Of a DNA stretch of 64,000 nt, positions 34,801 through 43,708 are shown piece by piece. The stretch spans positions 186,001 to 250,000 of the forward strand of contig NZ_JACHKZ010000003.1 in the NCBI RefSeq assembly GCF_014207855.1, given 5' to 3'. A program made the translations under genes and the position numbers. The notes beneath the pieces were generated by a model. That model did not search any database and had not been told where the DNA came from. It was given only the letters and a program-made list of their open reading frames with translations. The number at the start of each line of letters is the position of its first letter. The first letter of the stretch is position 1. The stretch comes from Comamonas odontotermitis. Its GTDB lineage: Bacteria > Pseudomonadota > Gammaproteobacteria > Burkholderiales > Burkholderiaceae_C.

Positions 34801-35582
34801 TCGGCCCAGTACAGGTTGGTGGTAAAGCTCGCTTGCGCCGCATTGTTCTGGTTGCCCATGGCCAGCAGTGCATGCGACTGAACGGCGGCGGGGTCATCGG
34901 CAGGGCGTACGCTGGCAACAAATTGGTAGGCGAGCGCGTCGGGCTGCGAGAGCAGGTACTGCATGACTGCCGGCGGCAGGCTGTCGGCGGTGGTGCGTGC
35001 GAACTCCGATTCATCCAGCGGGCGGTCGATGGTCTCCAGCGACTCCACACACCATTGCTCGGCATGGAGCAGGCGCAGCAGCGACTGGCGGGTGAAAAAC
35101 CGCAGGTGCGTGGCATCCAGCAGCCCTTCCTCGCGGTAGCGCAATTCGCCCTGCATGAGCTCCATCACCAGACCGCAGTACCCGGCATTGGGGATTGAGA
35201 CCAGAATCTGGCCGCCATCTGCCAGCAACGCACGGCAATCGGCCAGAATCTGCTCGGGATGGCGCAGGTGCTCCAGAACATCGGCGCAGACGATATAGTC
35301 GTACTGGCGCAGCAGGAATGCCTCTGCAAGATTGATCTGTTCCAAATCTGCCACAGCGACATCGTGATAATAGGGCCTGGCCAGCTCGGCCTCTTCAGCG
35401 CTGAAAGTCACACCGTCGACGGTGCAGGCCAGATGCTGCTGCAGGTGCTGGCCCAGCACACCAGGGCCGCAGCCCAGATCGAGCACACGTGAGCCTGGAC
35501 GTATTTTGCCGGCCAGCACAGACAGCGACGTCCGCTCTTGTGGATCGATGTGACGTGTGTAGACGTGGTGTTCGCGGGTCAT
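31875..35582 (-). CDS. Methyltransferase / coiled-coil / GT2 / GT4 fusion
   Basis: 1235 residues. Residues 1-230: class I methyltransferase (VLDLGCGPGVLGQHL near 33-47, YIVCADVLEHLRHPEQIL). Residues 235-400: a Trp-rich, probably beta-sheet segment I cannot assign. Residues 400-495: coiled coil rich in Gln, His and Glu. Residues 495-565: Ala/Pro/Glu linker. Residues 568-830: GT2 (VDIIVPVYRGLADTQRCLQS, LLNSDTEVSHEWLDRL, GYGEENDFCMRAHHLGWRH). Residues 845-1190: GT4-like GT-B (PRILMVLHNAGGGTLRHVHE, VFILGGVSLAKGG, LSACLQAGVPVIAPDIGAFP). All in one frame with no sign of frameshift. It probably builds and methylates part of the exported glycan; the specificity is unknown. Confidence 0.85.
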   Translation of the reverse strand: MTREHHVYTRHIDPQERTSLSVLAGKIRPGSRVLDLGCGPGVLGQHLQQHLACTVDGVTFSAEEAELARPYYHDVAVADLEQINLAEAFLLRQYDYIVCADVLEHLRHPEQILADCRALLADGGQILVSIPNAGYCGLVMELMQGELRYREEGLLDATHLRFFTRQSLLRLLHAEQWCVESLETIDRPLDESEFARTTADSLPPAVMQYLLSQPDALAYQFVASVRPADDPAAVQSHALLAMGNQNNAAQASFTTNLYWADADGYSEDRKLIQKGHIGKPQQSIRFTLPRYDAPTPTLRWDPADRPGFLHIHDIRLFDASAGLRWRWGGAGDQSFAQAPHSEMVWQPAPASAPGSALALLTGNDPYLRLPIPADVLHQCLQTAGAVLEVTVGWPMSADYAVLADSAQQLETRLRYADTEVIRAQHAEGRAHEHMRELQAHIQDQRHNLEASIGQQQEHIQAQQTHIGNLQTHLNNIEGSEAYRIGQKLARAKARLRGRTPPPAAVVSIPAAAAPAVLAEEVASLGDEVQNEIEINASIVAEPAQEPVPEALLHDAARPVAAEASQPASAVDIIVPVYRGLADTQRCLQSVLQAATQTHCQLIVINDASPEPALSEWLRALAAQDSRVTLLENESNLGFVATVNRGMALHPDHDLVLLNSDTEVSHEWLDRLRAAAYSQPAIGSVTPLSNNATICSYPRFCEKNALPADADLVRLNHLSAAANAGRTVDIPTGVGFCMYIRRDCLTQTGLFDVEHFGKGYGEENDFCMRAHHLGWRHLLALDTFVLHTGGVSFGDSKTPREQAAYQTLLQLHPEYDAQVQAHLKANPAQAARNAIDKARLRQHPLPRILMVLHNAGGGTLRHVHELAHSLRDQAVSLALTPLEDNYIRLQWLDAAEGYDEEFHWPTQSQEVVALLRELGVRHVHFHHLMGLNLEIMRLPQLLGVRYDFTAHDYYPICPQINLMMPTHNPRYAALGVAQCPQCSGEHPAPTGEYIDAWRMRHRLFLNQARYVLAPSRDAAERMLQYFPDAPVRYVTHHDIADPAVLPVPQGKPLAAHSHLRVFILGGVSLAKGGDVMEAVALAAARANTPVELHLLGYPHRRMRTQPQASLTIHGPYDDADLPALLARLQPDVIWFPALWPETYSYTLSACLQAGVPVIAPDIGAFPERLANRPWTWVQPWSTSADEWLALFQSIRERHFVQGTPPLPAPAAPAELFGPRLQPWSYTHDYLTGIAAP

Positions 35583-35639
35583 GGATAGGAAATGGCTAGA
35601 GATTCTGCCGAAGTAGGCCTGCCAGGCAGGTAGGGATGA
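35583..35639. promoter_or_regulatory. Divergent intergenic region of 57 bases
   Basis: The only gap between the leftward fusion glycosyltransferase and the rightward GT2. Any promoters for both directions must overlap within it or lie inside coding sequence; no clear -35/-10 pair is seen. Confidence 0.3.
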
Positions 35640-36566
35640 ATGACTGACAAGAAAAATCGAGTGGCAATTCTATTGTCTACATTCAATGGCGAGCAGTTTC
35701 TGTCAGCGCAACTGGATTCACTGCTGGTGCAAACCCATGCAGCATGCGATCTCTGGGTGCGCGACGATGGCTCGTCGGATGCGACGCTTGCCATTGTCCA
35801 CCGATATGCGGCGGCGCACCCCAACATCCGTGTCACGGCGGGTGGCAATCTTGGTTTTGTCGGCAGTTTTCATGAGTTGTTGCAAATTGCGGGCAATGAC
35901 TACGATTTCTACTTTTTTTGCGACCAGGACGATGTCTGGCTTCCCGGCAAGGTCGCCAGCGCCTTGGCCGCACTGGCGCCACAGAGCGGCCCGGCGCTGT
36001 ACTGCTCGCGCACCCAGTACACCAATAGGGAGCTGCAGGCGATCGGCCCGTCGCCCGACTATCCTGCTGACAAGATCGGCTGGGGCAACGCCCTGGTGCA
36101 GAACATCGCCACAGGCTGCACCGTAGCACTGAATGCCTCTGCGCGCCAATTGGTGCTCTCGTCGTTGCCCAGGTACTGTCTGGCGCATGACTGGTGGGCC
36201 TACCTCGTTGTTTCTGCCTTTGGCACGGTGGTGTTCGATACGCAAAGCCACATTCTTTACAGGCAGCACGCAAGCAACACCATTGGAATGCAGCAGCAGG
36301 GCCTGCGGGGACAGTGGGCGCGCGTGCAGCGCTTTGCGCGCCGCTTGCGCCAGGCCGGCCCCGGCTGGCTGGACCAACTGGCGGAATTCGATCGCGCCCA
36401 TGGAGCCCGCTTGAAAGACGAGCAACGAGCCCAACTGCAGATGCTGCTTCGATCGCGCAGGCAATGGCTAGCCGCATTTCGCGTGGCTATCCAGGGCTTC
36501 TACTGGCGCATGAGTGCCGTGGATACCTTGATTTTGCGCATATTGCTGGCGCTGCGCCTGTACTGA
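35640..36566 (+). CDS. GT2 family glycosyltransferase, rhamnosyltransferase-like
   Basis: 308 residues. Single GT-A domain with RVAILLSTFNGEQFLSAQLD at 7-26, VRDDGSSDATLAI near 40 and YFFCDQDDVWLPGKV near 90, the pattern found in bacterial rhamnosyltransferases and other O-antigen GT2 enzymes. No membrane span. dTDP-rhamnose from the rfb genes is a plausible donor (inference). It heads a rightward set with two more glycan genes. Confidence 0.86.
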   Translation: MTDKKNRVAILLSTFNGEQFLSAQLDSLLVQTHAACDLWVRDDGSSDATLAIVHRYAAAHPNIRVTAGGNLGFVGSFHELLQIAGNDYDFYFFCDQDDVWLPGKVASALAALAPQSGPALYCSRTQYTNRELQAIGPSPDYPADKIGWGNALVQNIATGCTVALNASARQLVLSSLPRYCLAHDWWAYLVVSAFGTVVFDTQSHILYRQHASNTIGMQQQGLRGQWARVQRFARRLRQAGPGWLDQLAEFDRAHGARLKDEQRAQLQMLLRSRRQWLAAFRVAIQGFYWRMSAVDTLILRILLALRLY

Positions 36567-36615
36567 GGCCCGCCATGGCCGCTGCCCCTGCAACGGCAGG
36601 GGATAATACGAGGCC

Positions 36616-37401
36616 ATGCCGAATCCGCCACACCAGCATCCTGCCATTGTCCTGTCCGTCGTCAGCCACGGGCATCGGGACATGGTGCAGCGCCTGCTGG
36701 AAGATCTCGCCCGCCTGGGTGAAGACGGGGTAAGCCGTGTCGTATTGACGCTGAACCAGCCTGAGGCGCCGCTGCAGGCGCCCCCGGGTGGCTGGCCATT
36801 TGTGCTGGAGATTCGGCACAATCCCGCGCCCCTGGGCTTTTCGGCCAACCACAATGCGGCCCTTGCAGGCGCCAGCGAGCCTTTTGTCTGCATCGTCAAC
36901 CCGGATGTCATGCTGAGCCGGGACAATCCTTTCCCCGCGCTCATCGAGGCGGCGCGTCGCCCCGGCGTCGGCCTGGCCTATCCCACGCAGGTTGATGGAA
37001 CAGGCGCGGTGCAGGACAGCGAGCGCGAGGTTCCCACGCCCTGGTCGCTGCTCTTGCGCTATGCGGTGCGCCGACGGGAAACACGTGCGGAATGGGTCAA
37101 CGGCGCCATGTGGATGCTGCCCGCCGAGGCGTGGCGTGGCATTGGCGGATTGAACCCCGCCTACTTCATGTACTGTGAGGATGTAGACCTCTGCCTGCGC
37201 CTGCGCCTGGCCGGTTTCACGCTGGCGCGTGCAGACGCCACGGTGGAACATGCAGGTCAGAGGGCCAGCCACCGGCGCATGCGCCATGCTTTGTGGCATA
37301 TTCGCAGCCTGCTGCAGTTATGGACTTCGGCGGTGTTCTGGCGCTCGCGCCCTTTGTTGCGGCGCCTGCCGGCTGCGGCACTCACGATGACGAAACAATG
37401 A
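36616..37401 (+). CDS. GT2 family glycosyltransferase
   Basis: 261 residues. LSVVSHGHRDMVQRLLEDL near 13-31, LGFSANHNAALAG near 74, CIVNPDVMLSRDNPFPALIE (metal-site region) near 92, then WVNGAMWMLPAEAWRGIGGL and YCEDVDLCLRLRLAGF. The layout is that of WbbL-like rhamnosyltransferases. The preceding 49-base gap contains a CCCCTG/CAGGGG hairpin (36585-36602). Its stop overlaps the start of the WecA-like gene by 4 bases. Confidence 0.87.
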   Translation: MPNPPHQHPAIVLSVVSHGHRDMVQRLLEDLARLGEDGVSRVVLTLNQPEAPLQAPPGGWPFVLEIRHNPAPLGFSANHNAALAGASEPFVCIVNPDVMLSRDNPFPALIEAARRPGVGLAYPTQVDGTGAVQDSEREVPTPWSLLLRYAVRRRETRAEWVNGAMWMLPAEAWRGIGGLNPAYFMYCEDVDLCLRLRLAGFTLARADATVEHAGQRASHRRMRHALWHIRSLLQLWTSAVFWRSRPLLRRLPAAALTMTKQ

Positions 37402-38498
37402 TTCTCTTGGCAGTGGTGGCTTTTCTGTTCGCGCTGATTGGTGCGGGCTTCATCGTGCGCCGGGTACGCGGGCACGCCAAGCGCTACGGCAAAGATCTGC
37501 CCCAGCGCTTTCACATGGGTCACATCCCCCGGCTGGGCGGCCTGGCCATGTTTGTCAGCATGGTGCTGACGGTGGGTGTGGCGGGGGTGCAGAACTGGTG
37601 GGGCTACTACAGCAATGCATTGCATTGGAACACCTGGGTGCTCTACTTTTTCATAGCGATGCTGCCAGCGGTGGCGGGTGGTATCGCCGAGGATATGACC
37701 CAACGCATGACGGTGCGCTACCGCCTGGTGCTGACACTGGCCACCGGCTTGCTGGCGGTCTACCTGTTGGGCATGACCGTGCCGCGCCTGGGTCTGGGCT
37801 GGCTCGATGCCCTGTTGAGTGCTGCCCCCTGGCTGGGCATGGCGCTCGCAGTGCTGGCGATCGCGGGCCTGCCCCATGCCTTCAACATCATCGATGGCTA
37901 CAACGGCCTGGCCGGCATGGTGGCCCTCATCATCTGTGCGGCGCTCACCCATGTGGCGCTGCAACTGGGCGACCGCGAGCTGGCTGCCATGCTGGTGATC
38001 ACTGCGGCCGCCACGTTGGGCTTCATGTTCTGGAACTACCCCATGGGCCAGCTGTTCGCCGGTGACGGTGGCGCCTATGTCTGGGGCATCGTGATCGCGT
38101 TCTGCAGCATCACCCTGGTGCAGCGCCACCCTATCGTCTCTCCCTGGTTTCCGATGCTGCTGCTGATCTATCCGGTATGGGAGACCATGTTCTCCATCTA
38201 CCGCAAGCTGGCGCGAGGCGACTCGCCGGGCATGGCAGATGCCCTGCATTTGCACCAGCTGATCTATCGCCGCATCGTGCGCAGTGTGCTGGACGAAAAT
38301 GCCGCCCGTCAGATGCTGCGCCGCAACAACCGCACGGCACCCTATCTATGGGCCTTCACCTTGTTGACGGTGGTGCCTGCGGTGCTGTTCTGGCGCAACA
38401 CCTATGTGCTGATTGCGTTCTGTGCGCTGTTCTGCATCTCTTATGTGGCCGCGTACCTGGTGATTGTGCGCTTCAAGCTGCCCGGCTGGATTCGTTAA
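37398..38498 (+). CDS. WecA/MraY-family polyprenyl-phosphate sugar-1-phosphate transferase
   Basis: 366 residues with about ten hydrophobic spans. It transfers a sugar phosphate to undecaprenyl phosphate, starting lipid-linked glycan synthesis. Family motifs: GHIPRLGGLAMF near 41-52, AGGIAEDMTQRM near 94 (the acidic Asp pair region), FNIIDGYNGLAGM near 163 and GDGGAYVWG near 223. The start at 37398 is set by the ATGA overlap with the preceding GT2; a frame running back to 37293 lies inside that gene. An initiating enzyme of this type fits the two Wzm/Wzt exporters in the locus. The sugar (GlcNAc, QuiNAc or other) is not predictable. Confidence 0.88.
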   Translation: MILLAVVAFLFALIGAGFIVRRVRGHAKRYGKDLPQRFHMGHIPRLGGLAMFVSMVLTVGVAGVQNWWGYYSNALHWNTWVLYFFIAMLPAVAGGIAEDMTQRMTVRYRLVLTLATGLLAVYLLGMTVPRLGLGWLDALLSAAPWLGMALAVLAIAGLPHAFNIIDGYNGLAGMVALIICAALTHVALQLGDRELAAMLVITAAATLGFMFWNYPMGQLFAGDGGAYVWGIVIAFCSITLVQRHPIVSPWFPMLLLIYPVWETMFSIYRKLARGDSPGMADALHLHQLIYRRIVRSVLDENAARQMLRRNNRTAPYLWAFTLLTVVPAVLFWRNTYVLIAFCALFCISYVAAYLVIVRFKLPGWIR

Positions 38499-38500
38499 TC

Positions 38501-38529
38501 TTCGTCGGTGGCATAGATTGGGGCACAAT
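38501..38529 (+). promoter_or_regulatory. Candidate argB promoter
   Basis: TTCGTC and CACAAT are separated by 17 bases and lie 44 bases upstream of the argB start. Moderate match to sigma-70 consensus. Confidence 0.35.
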
Positions 38530-38560
38530 GCGCGTTTTGAACCTTCCCGTCCTGCTATAA

Positions 38561-39466
<906 letters not shown>

Positions 39467-39490
39467 TACATTTGATTGCGTAATTCATGG

Positions 39491-39508
39491 GCTTATCCAG
39501 TGATAAGC
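39491..39508. repeat. Small hairpin between argB and slmA
   Basis: GCTTATC-CAGT-GATAAGC, perfect seven-base stem, 25 bases after the argB stop. No T-run directly follows, so termination there is doubtful. Confidence 0.5.
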
Positions 39509-39667
39509 GCGATTTCAGCCATGATTTTGCAGGTTTTTTGCAGTAAGATGTTACAGGCTCCACAGGCTGATACACAGTCTCTGAGAGTAAAAAAAGCATG
39601 ATTGCTGCCTAGAAAAAATAGCCTGGCGATGTTGGGAGACTACGCCGGGCACAGCCTCAAACAACGC

Positions 39668-40348
39668 ATGTCCGATCAAGAATCTTCATTCGCCGCCGAC
39701 GTTATTGAAGCGCCGGTAGACGACGCCGCGCCGGTGCCAACCCGCAAACGCCCAAAACCCGGAGAGCGCCGGATCCAGATTCTGCAAACGCTGGCCGCGA
39801 TGCTGGAGCAGCCGGGTGCTGACCGCATCACCACGGCGGCCCTGGCGGCGCAGATGTCGATCAGCGAAGCTGCGCTCTACCGTCACTTCGCCAGCAAGGC
39901 GCAGATGTACGAAGGACTGATCGACTTCATCGAGCAGTCCGTATTCACCCTGGCGGTGCAGATCACGGGCCGCGAGGTACCTGACCCTGCCAAGACCGTG
40001 GAGCAAGGCATTGCCCAGGCGCAGCGCGTCGTCTCAATGGTGCTGCAGTTTGGCGAACGCAACCCGGGCATGGTACGGGTGATGATGGGCGATGCCCTGC
40101 AGTCCGAGCATCCGCGTCTGCAGCAGCGCATGCAGCAATTTTTTGAACGCATCGAAACCACCTTGCGCCAGTGCCTGCGCACCGTGCCGGGGGCAGACGG
40201 TTCAGCCACGCCCACCGTCGATGCGAATGTGCGTGCCAGCGTCTATATGTCTTTCCTGATCGGCCGCCTGCAACGCTTTGCGCGGTCGGATTTCCGCAAG
40301 CTGCCTACCGAGCAGATCGATGCGTGCCTGGGACTGATGGCACACTGA
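39668..40348 (+). CDS. slmA: TetR-family nucleoid occlusion factor SlmA
   Basis: 226 residues. After a disordered acidic and Pro-rich lead (MSDQESSFAADVIEAPVDDA), an N-terminal helix-turn-helix covers about 35-85 (ERRIQILQTLAAMLEQPGAD, TTAALAAQMSISEAALYRHF). The C-terminal dimer domain has VVSMVLQFGERNPGMVRVMM, as in SlmA, which binds DNA and blocks FtsZ ring assembly over the nucleoid. Starts at 39602 and 39629 are in frame but would only extend an unconserved tail. The argB neighbour supports the call. Confidence 0.88.
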   Translation: MSDQESSFAADVIEAPVDDAAPVPTRKRPKPGERRIQILQTLAAMLEQPGADRITTAALAAQMSISEAALYRHFASKAQMYEGLIDFIEQSVFTLAVQITGREVPDPAKTVEQGIAQAQRVVSMVLQFGERNPGMVRVMMGDALQSEHPRLQQRMQQFFERIETTLRQCLRTVPGADGSATPTVDANVRASVYMSFLIGRLQRFARSDFRKLPTEQIDACLGLMAH

Positions 40349-40382
40349 CCACGCCCGTTCCACGGGTTGCATCAAAAAATAT

Positions 40383-40424
40383 AGCTGCCAGCGCTGATTA
40401 GAAAAGCGCTGGCAGCTTTTTTAT
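40383..40424 (+). terminator. Rho-independent terminator after slmA
   Basis: AGCTGCCAGCGCT / AGCGCTGGCAGCT perfect 13-base stem, nine-base loop, then a TTTTTT run. It is one member of the window's AGCGCTGGCAGCT repeat family. Confidence 0.92.
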
Positions 40425-40536
40425 TGTGTTTTTGAGCGGTGCTGCAAACGCGTTGCGCGCCTTTTGCCATTGGGGCCTGTGGTTTACCCTTGCTTTGCAA
40501 AACAGGCATTGGCAAGGGGCAGGGATTGTGCAAAAA

Positions 40537-40567
40537 TCAAAAAATAGAACGACCGTGCTATTTTTGA
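40537..40567. promoter_or_regulatory. Inverted repeat, probable operator of the beta-oxidation regulator
   Basis: TCAAAAAATAG - AACGACCGTG - CTATTTTTGA: arms of 11 and 10 bases around a ten-base centre, ending three bases before the TetR-family start codon. Position and symmetry suggest autoregulation by that repressor. Confidence 0.55.
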
Positions 40568-40570
40568 TGT

Positions 40571-41335
40571 ATGTCCAAAATCACCACTGAAAACAACGAA
40601 ACCACGAAACTTGCCAAAGGGGCGCAAACCCGCGCAGCCATTCTGGATGCAGCGCTCGCACTGTCCGCACAGGAAGGGCTCGATGGCCTGTCGCTGGGCA
40701 TGGTGGCCCTGGCCATGGGCATGAGCAAATCGGGCGTCTTTGCCCATTTTGGCTCACTGGAAGAGCTGCAGTGCTCGGTCGTGCGTGAATACCACACCCG
40801 TTTCGAGCGCGAGATCTTCGGTCCCGCCCTGGCAGCCCCGCGCGGCCTGCCCCGTCTCCTGCACATGGTGACGGGCTGGATGGGCAGCACCGCCCAGCAG
40901 GGCGAAGCCAGTCGCCTCTATGGCAGCCTGTACATCAGTGGCGCGGTGGAGTTCGACGATCGCCCGGGCGATGTGCGCGATGCATTGGCTGAATCGGTCA
41001 GCATCTGGATGGACGCCATGCGCCGCGCAATTGCCCAGTCCCAGAAGGAGGGCCAGCTGCTGACCGAAGTCGAGCCCGACCAGGTGCTGTTCGAGCTGCA
41101 CGGCATCATCCTCTCCCTGCACTACGAAACCCGTTTTCTGCACGGCCCGCAGGCCTTGCAGCATGCCACGCGCGCACTGCGCAGCGTGCTCCATCGCTAC
41201 GCGGTGGACAGCGAGCGCGATGCGCCGCTGATCGACGCCGCATTGGCGCCTTTGCTATCCGTCTCCTCTCCAATCCCTCCGGTACTGCCCGCATCCCCTG
41301 CTGTGGCGGCTTCCGAATCTGCGTTGATTTCATAA
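40571..41335 (+). CDS. TetR-family regulator of the beta-oxidation operon
   Basis: 254 residues. Helix-turn-helix at about 18-65 (TRAAILDAALALSAQEGLDG, LGMVALAMGMSKSGVFAHFG), then an all-helical ligand domain to about 215 and a disordered Pro/Ala/Ser tail (VSSPIPPVLPASPAVAASES). No Shine-Dalgarno precedes the ATG; the inverted repeat ends only three bases before it, so the message may be leaderless. It is 13 bases upstream of the acyl-CoA dehydrogenase gene and probably senses acyl-CoA (inference). The ligand is not identifiable. Confidence 0.88.
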   Translation: MSKITTENNETTKLAKGAQTRAAILDAALALSAQEGLDGLSLGMVALAMGMSKSGVFAHFGSLEELQCSVVREYHTRFEREIFGPALAAPRGLPRLLHMVTGWMGSTAQQGEASRLYGSLYISGAVEFDDRPGDVRDALAESVSIWMDAMRRAIAQSQKEGQLLTEVEPDQVLFELHGIILSLHYETRFLHGPQALQHATRALRSVLHRYAVDSERDAPLIDAALAPLLSVSSPIPPVLPASPAVAASESALIS

Positions 41336-41348
41336 AAAAGGACATTCC

Positions 41349-43151
41349 ATGCCTCAGTACACCCCACCACTGCGCGACATGCAGTTCCTCATGCAAGAAG
41401 TGCTGGGCCTGCCCGCGCGCTTTGCCCAGCTGCCAGCCTATGCCGATGTCGACACCGGCACCATGGATGCCATCCTGGAAGAGGCTGGCAAGTTCGCCGC
41501 CGAAGTCCTGCAGCCGCTCAACCTGTCGGGCGACGTTGAAGGTTGTACCCGCAACCCTGAGGATTCGAGCGTGGCCACGCCCAAGGGGTTCAAGGAGGCT
41601 TACGCCAAGTATGTGGAAGGCGGCTGGGCAGCCTTGTCGTGCGACACCGCCTACGGCGGCCAGGGCCTGCCCTTTGTGCTGAACCAGTGCCTGTACGAAA
41701 TGCTCAACAGCGCCAACCAGGCCTGGGCCATGTACCCCGGTCTGTCGCACGGCGCCTACGAGGCGCTCCATGTGTATGGCTCGGACGAGCAGAAAAAGCT
41801 CTACCTGCCCAAGCTCACCAGCGGCGAATGGACTGGCACCATGTGCCTGACCGAGCCCCATTGCGGCACCGACCTGGGCCTGCTGCGCACCAAGGCTGAG
41901 CCCCAGGCCGATGGCACCTACAAGATCACCGGCAACAAGATCTTCATCAGCGCCGGTGAACACGACATGACGGACAACATCGTGCACCTGGTGCTGGCCC
42001 GCCTGCCCGATGCGCCCAAGGGCAGCAAGGGCATCAGCCTGTTCCTGGTGCCCAAGTTCCTGGTCAATGCCGATGGCTCGATCGGTGCCCGCAACCCCAT
42101 CAGCTGCTCAGGTCTGGAGCACAAGATGGGCATCCACGGCAACGCCACCGCGCAGATCGCCATCGATGGCGCCGTGGGCACCCTGGTAGGCCAGCCCAAC
42201 AAGGGCCTGCAAGCCATGTTCGTGATGATGAACGCCGCCCGCCTGGGCGTGGCCAACCAGTCGCTGGGCCTGATGACCGTGGCCTACCAGAACGCGCTGG
42301 CCTATGCCAAGGATCGCGTGCAGATGCGCAGCCTCTCGGGCACCAAGGCCAAGGACCTGCCCGCCGATCCGATCATCGTGCACCCCGATGTGCGCCGCAT
42401 GCTGCTGACCGCCAAGGCCTACAGCGAAGGCGGCCGCGCCATGATGGTGGCGACCTCGGCCCTGGTTGATGAAGAGCTGAACCACCCGGACGAAGCCGTG
42501 CGCAAGGCCAATGCCGCACAGGTGGCGCTGCTCACGCCCATCCTCAAGGCTTTCCTGACGGACAAGGGCTTTGATGTGACCGTGCTGTGCCAGCAGGTGT
42601 TTGGCGGCCATGGCTACATCCACGAAACCGGCATGGAGCAGTTCGTGCGCGATGCGCGCATCAACATGATCTACGAAGGCACCAACGGCATCCAGGCACT
42701 CGACCTGCTGGGCCGCAAGGTGCTGGGCGACCAGGGCGCGGCGCTCAAGGCGCTGGGCAAGCTGGTGCAGGGTCTGGTCGAAGAAGAAGGCGTGAACGAG
42801 CGCATGGCCGATTTCATCAACCCGCTGGCGCAACTGGCTGGCCAGATGACAGGCATCACCACCGAGCTGGGCCTCAAAGCACTGCAAAACCCTGACGAAG
42901 TGGGTGCGGCCTCGGTCGACTACCTCTGCGTCATGGGCCATCTGGTGATGGGCTACTGGTGGGCGCGTATGGCGCAAACCGCGCTGCGTGCGCTGGCAGG
43001 CGGCGACGCGGCAGACAAGACCTTCTACGAAGGCAAGCTGCAGACGGCACGCTTTTACTTTGCGCGCCTCTTCCCCGAGGCTGGCCTGCGCGTGCGCACC
43101 ATGCGCACCGGCAGCAAGCTCTTGATGAACACCGACGCAGCGCTGGCTTAA
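41349..43151 (+). CDS. FAD-dependent acyl-CoA dehydrogenase, about 600-residue type
   Basis: First step of beta-oxidation: FAD-linked 2,3-dehydrogenation of acyl-CoA. 600 residues: an N-terminal cap (about 1-40), acyl-CoA dehydrogenase N, middle and C domains (40-470), and an extra helical C-terminal domain of the FadE-like long class. MCLTEPHCGTDLGLLRTKA near 157 is the flavin-contact motif; INMIYEGTNGIQALDL near 438 holds the catalytic Glu. AAAAAAGGAC precedes the ATG. Probably a membrane-peripheral or cytoplasmic dimer feeding the electron-transfer flavoprotein, which is not in the window. Confidence 0.95.
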   Translation: MPQYTPPLRDMQFLMQEVLGLPARFAQLPAYADVDTGTMDAILEEAGKFAAEVLQPLNLSGDVEGCTRNPEDSSVATPKGFKEAYAKYVEGGWAALSCDTAYGGQGLPFVLNQCLYEMLNSANQAWAMYPGLSHGAYEALHVYGSDEQKKLYLPKLTSGEWTGTMCLTEPHCGTDLGLLRTKAEPQADGTYKITGNKIFISAGEHDMTDNIVHLVLARLPDAPKGSKGISLFLVPKFLVNADGSIGARNPISCSGLEHKMGIHGNATAQIAIDGAVGTLVGQPNKGLQAMFVMMNAARLGVANQSLGLMTVAYQNALAYAKDRVQMRSLSGTKAKDLPADPIIVHPDVRRMLLTAKAYSEGGRAMMVATSALVDEELNHPDEAVRKANAAQVALLTPILKAFLTDKGFDVTVLCQQVFGGHGYIHETGMEQFVRDARINMIYEGTNGIQALDLLGRKVLGDQGAALKALGKLVQGLVEEEGVNERMADFINPLAQLAGQMTGITTELGLKALQNPDEVGAASVDYLCVMGHLVMGYWWARMAQTALRALAGGDAADKTFYEGKLQTARFYFARLFPEAGLRVRTMRTGSKLLMNTDAALA

Positions 43152-43190
43152 CACCTGCGGCACTGCCAAAAAAGACCCAAGGAGACCGTG

Positions 43191-43640
43191 ATGCAAACCT
43201 TGCTGAAACCGTTGCTGATGGCGGCTGGCAGCTTGGCGGTGGCACTGCCAGCGCTCGCTGCCGAAATGTCGCCGGTGGGCCTGTGGCGCACCTTCGACGA
43301 GAAAAGCGGCGAGCCCAAATCCGAGGTGCGCATCAGCGACAGCGGCGGCGTGCTCAGCGGCAAGGTGGAAAAGCTGCTGCGCAAGGGTGCTGACCCCAAG
43401 GCGGTATGCGACCGCTGCACCGACGACCGCAAGGGCCAGCCACTGGTGGGGCTGGAGATCATTCGCGGCGCCAAGAAGGCAGAAGGCAAGGCTGTGTGGG
43501 AAGACGGCCGGATCCTTGACCCGGAAAACGGCAGCACCTACAGCCTGAAGCTCACGCCTGCCGACAACGGCAGCAAGCTCGATGTGCGCGGATCGATCGG
43601 CCCGTTCGGCCGCACGCAGACCTGGTCGCGTGTCGAATAG
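43191..43640 (+). CDS. DUF2147 family periplasmic protein
   Basis: 149 residues. A signal peptide (MQTLLKPLLMAAGSLAVALP, cleavage after ALA near 24) is followed by the DUF2147 core: MSPVGLWRTFDEKSGEPKSE, PLVGLEIIRGAKKAEGK and WEDGRILDPENGSTYSLKL. A lipocalin-like beta-barrel is likely; function unknown. AAGGAG with six-base spacing selects the ATG at 43191 over the GTG just before it. It interrupts a beta-oxidation operon, suggesting a role in exogenous fatty-acid handling at the envelope (inference). Confidence 0.88.
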   Translation: MQTLLKPLLMAAGSLAVALPALAAEMSPVGLWRTFDEKSGEPKSEVRISDSGGVLSGKVEKLLRKGADPKAVCDRCTDDRKGQPLVGLEIIRGAKKAEGKAVWEDGRILDPENGSTYSLKLTPADNGSKLDVRGSIGPFGRTQTWSRVE

Positions 43641-43656
43641 ATTTTGAATGAAACTG

Positions 43657-43690
43657 GTTGCCAGCGGCTAACTAGAAAGCGCTGGCAGCT
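43657..43690. repeat. Imperfect inverted repeat, AGCGCTGGCAGCT family
   Basis: GTTGCCAGCGGCT and AGCGCTGGCAGCT with a short loop, in the 68-base gap before the bifunctional gene. No T-run follows, so it is not an obvious terminator. Confidence 0.55.
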
Positions 43691-43708
43691 ATCAAAAGTG
43701 GAGTAACC

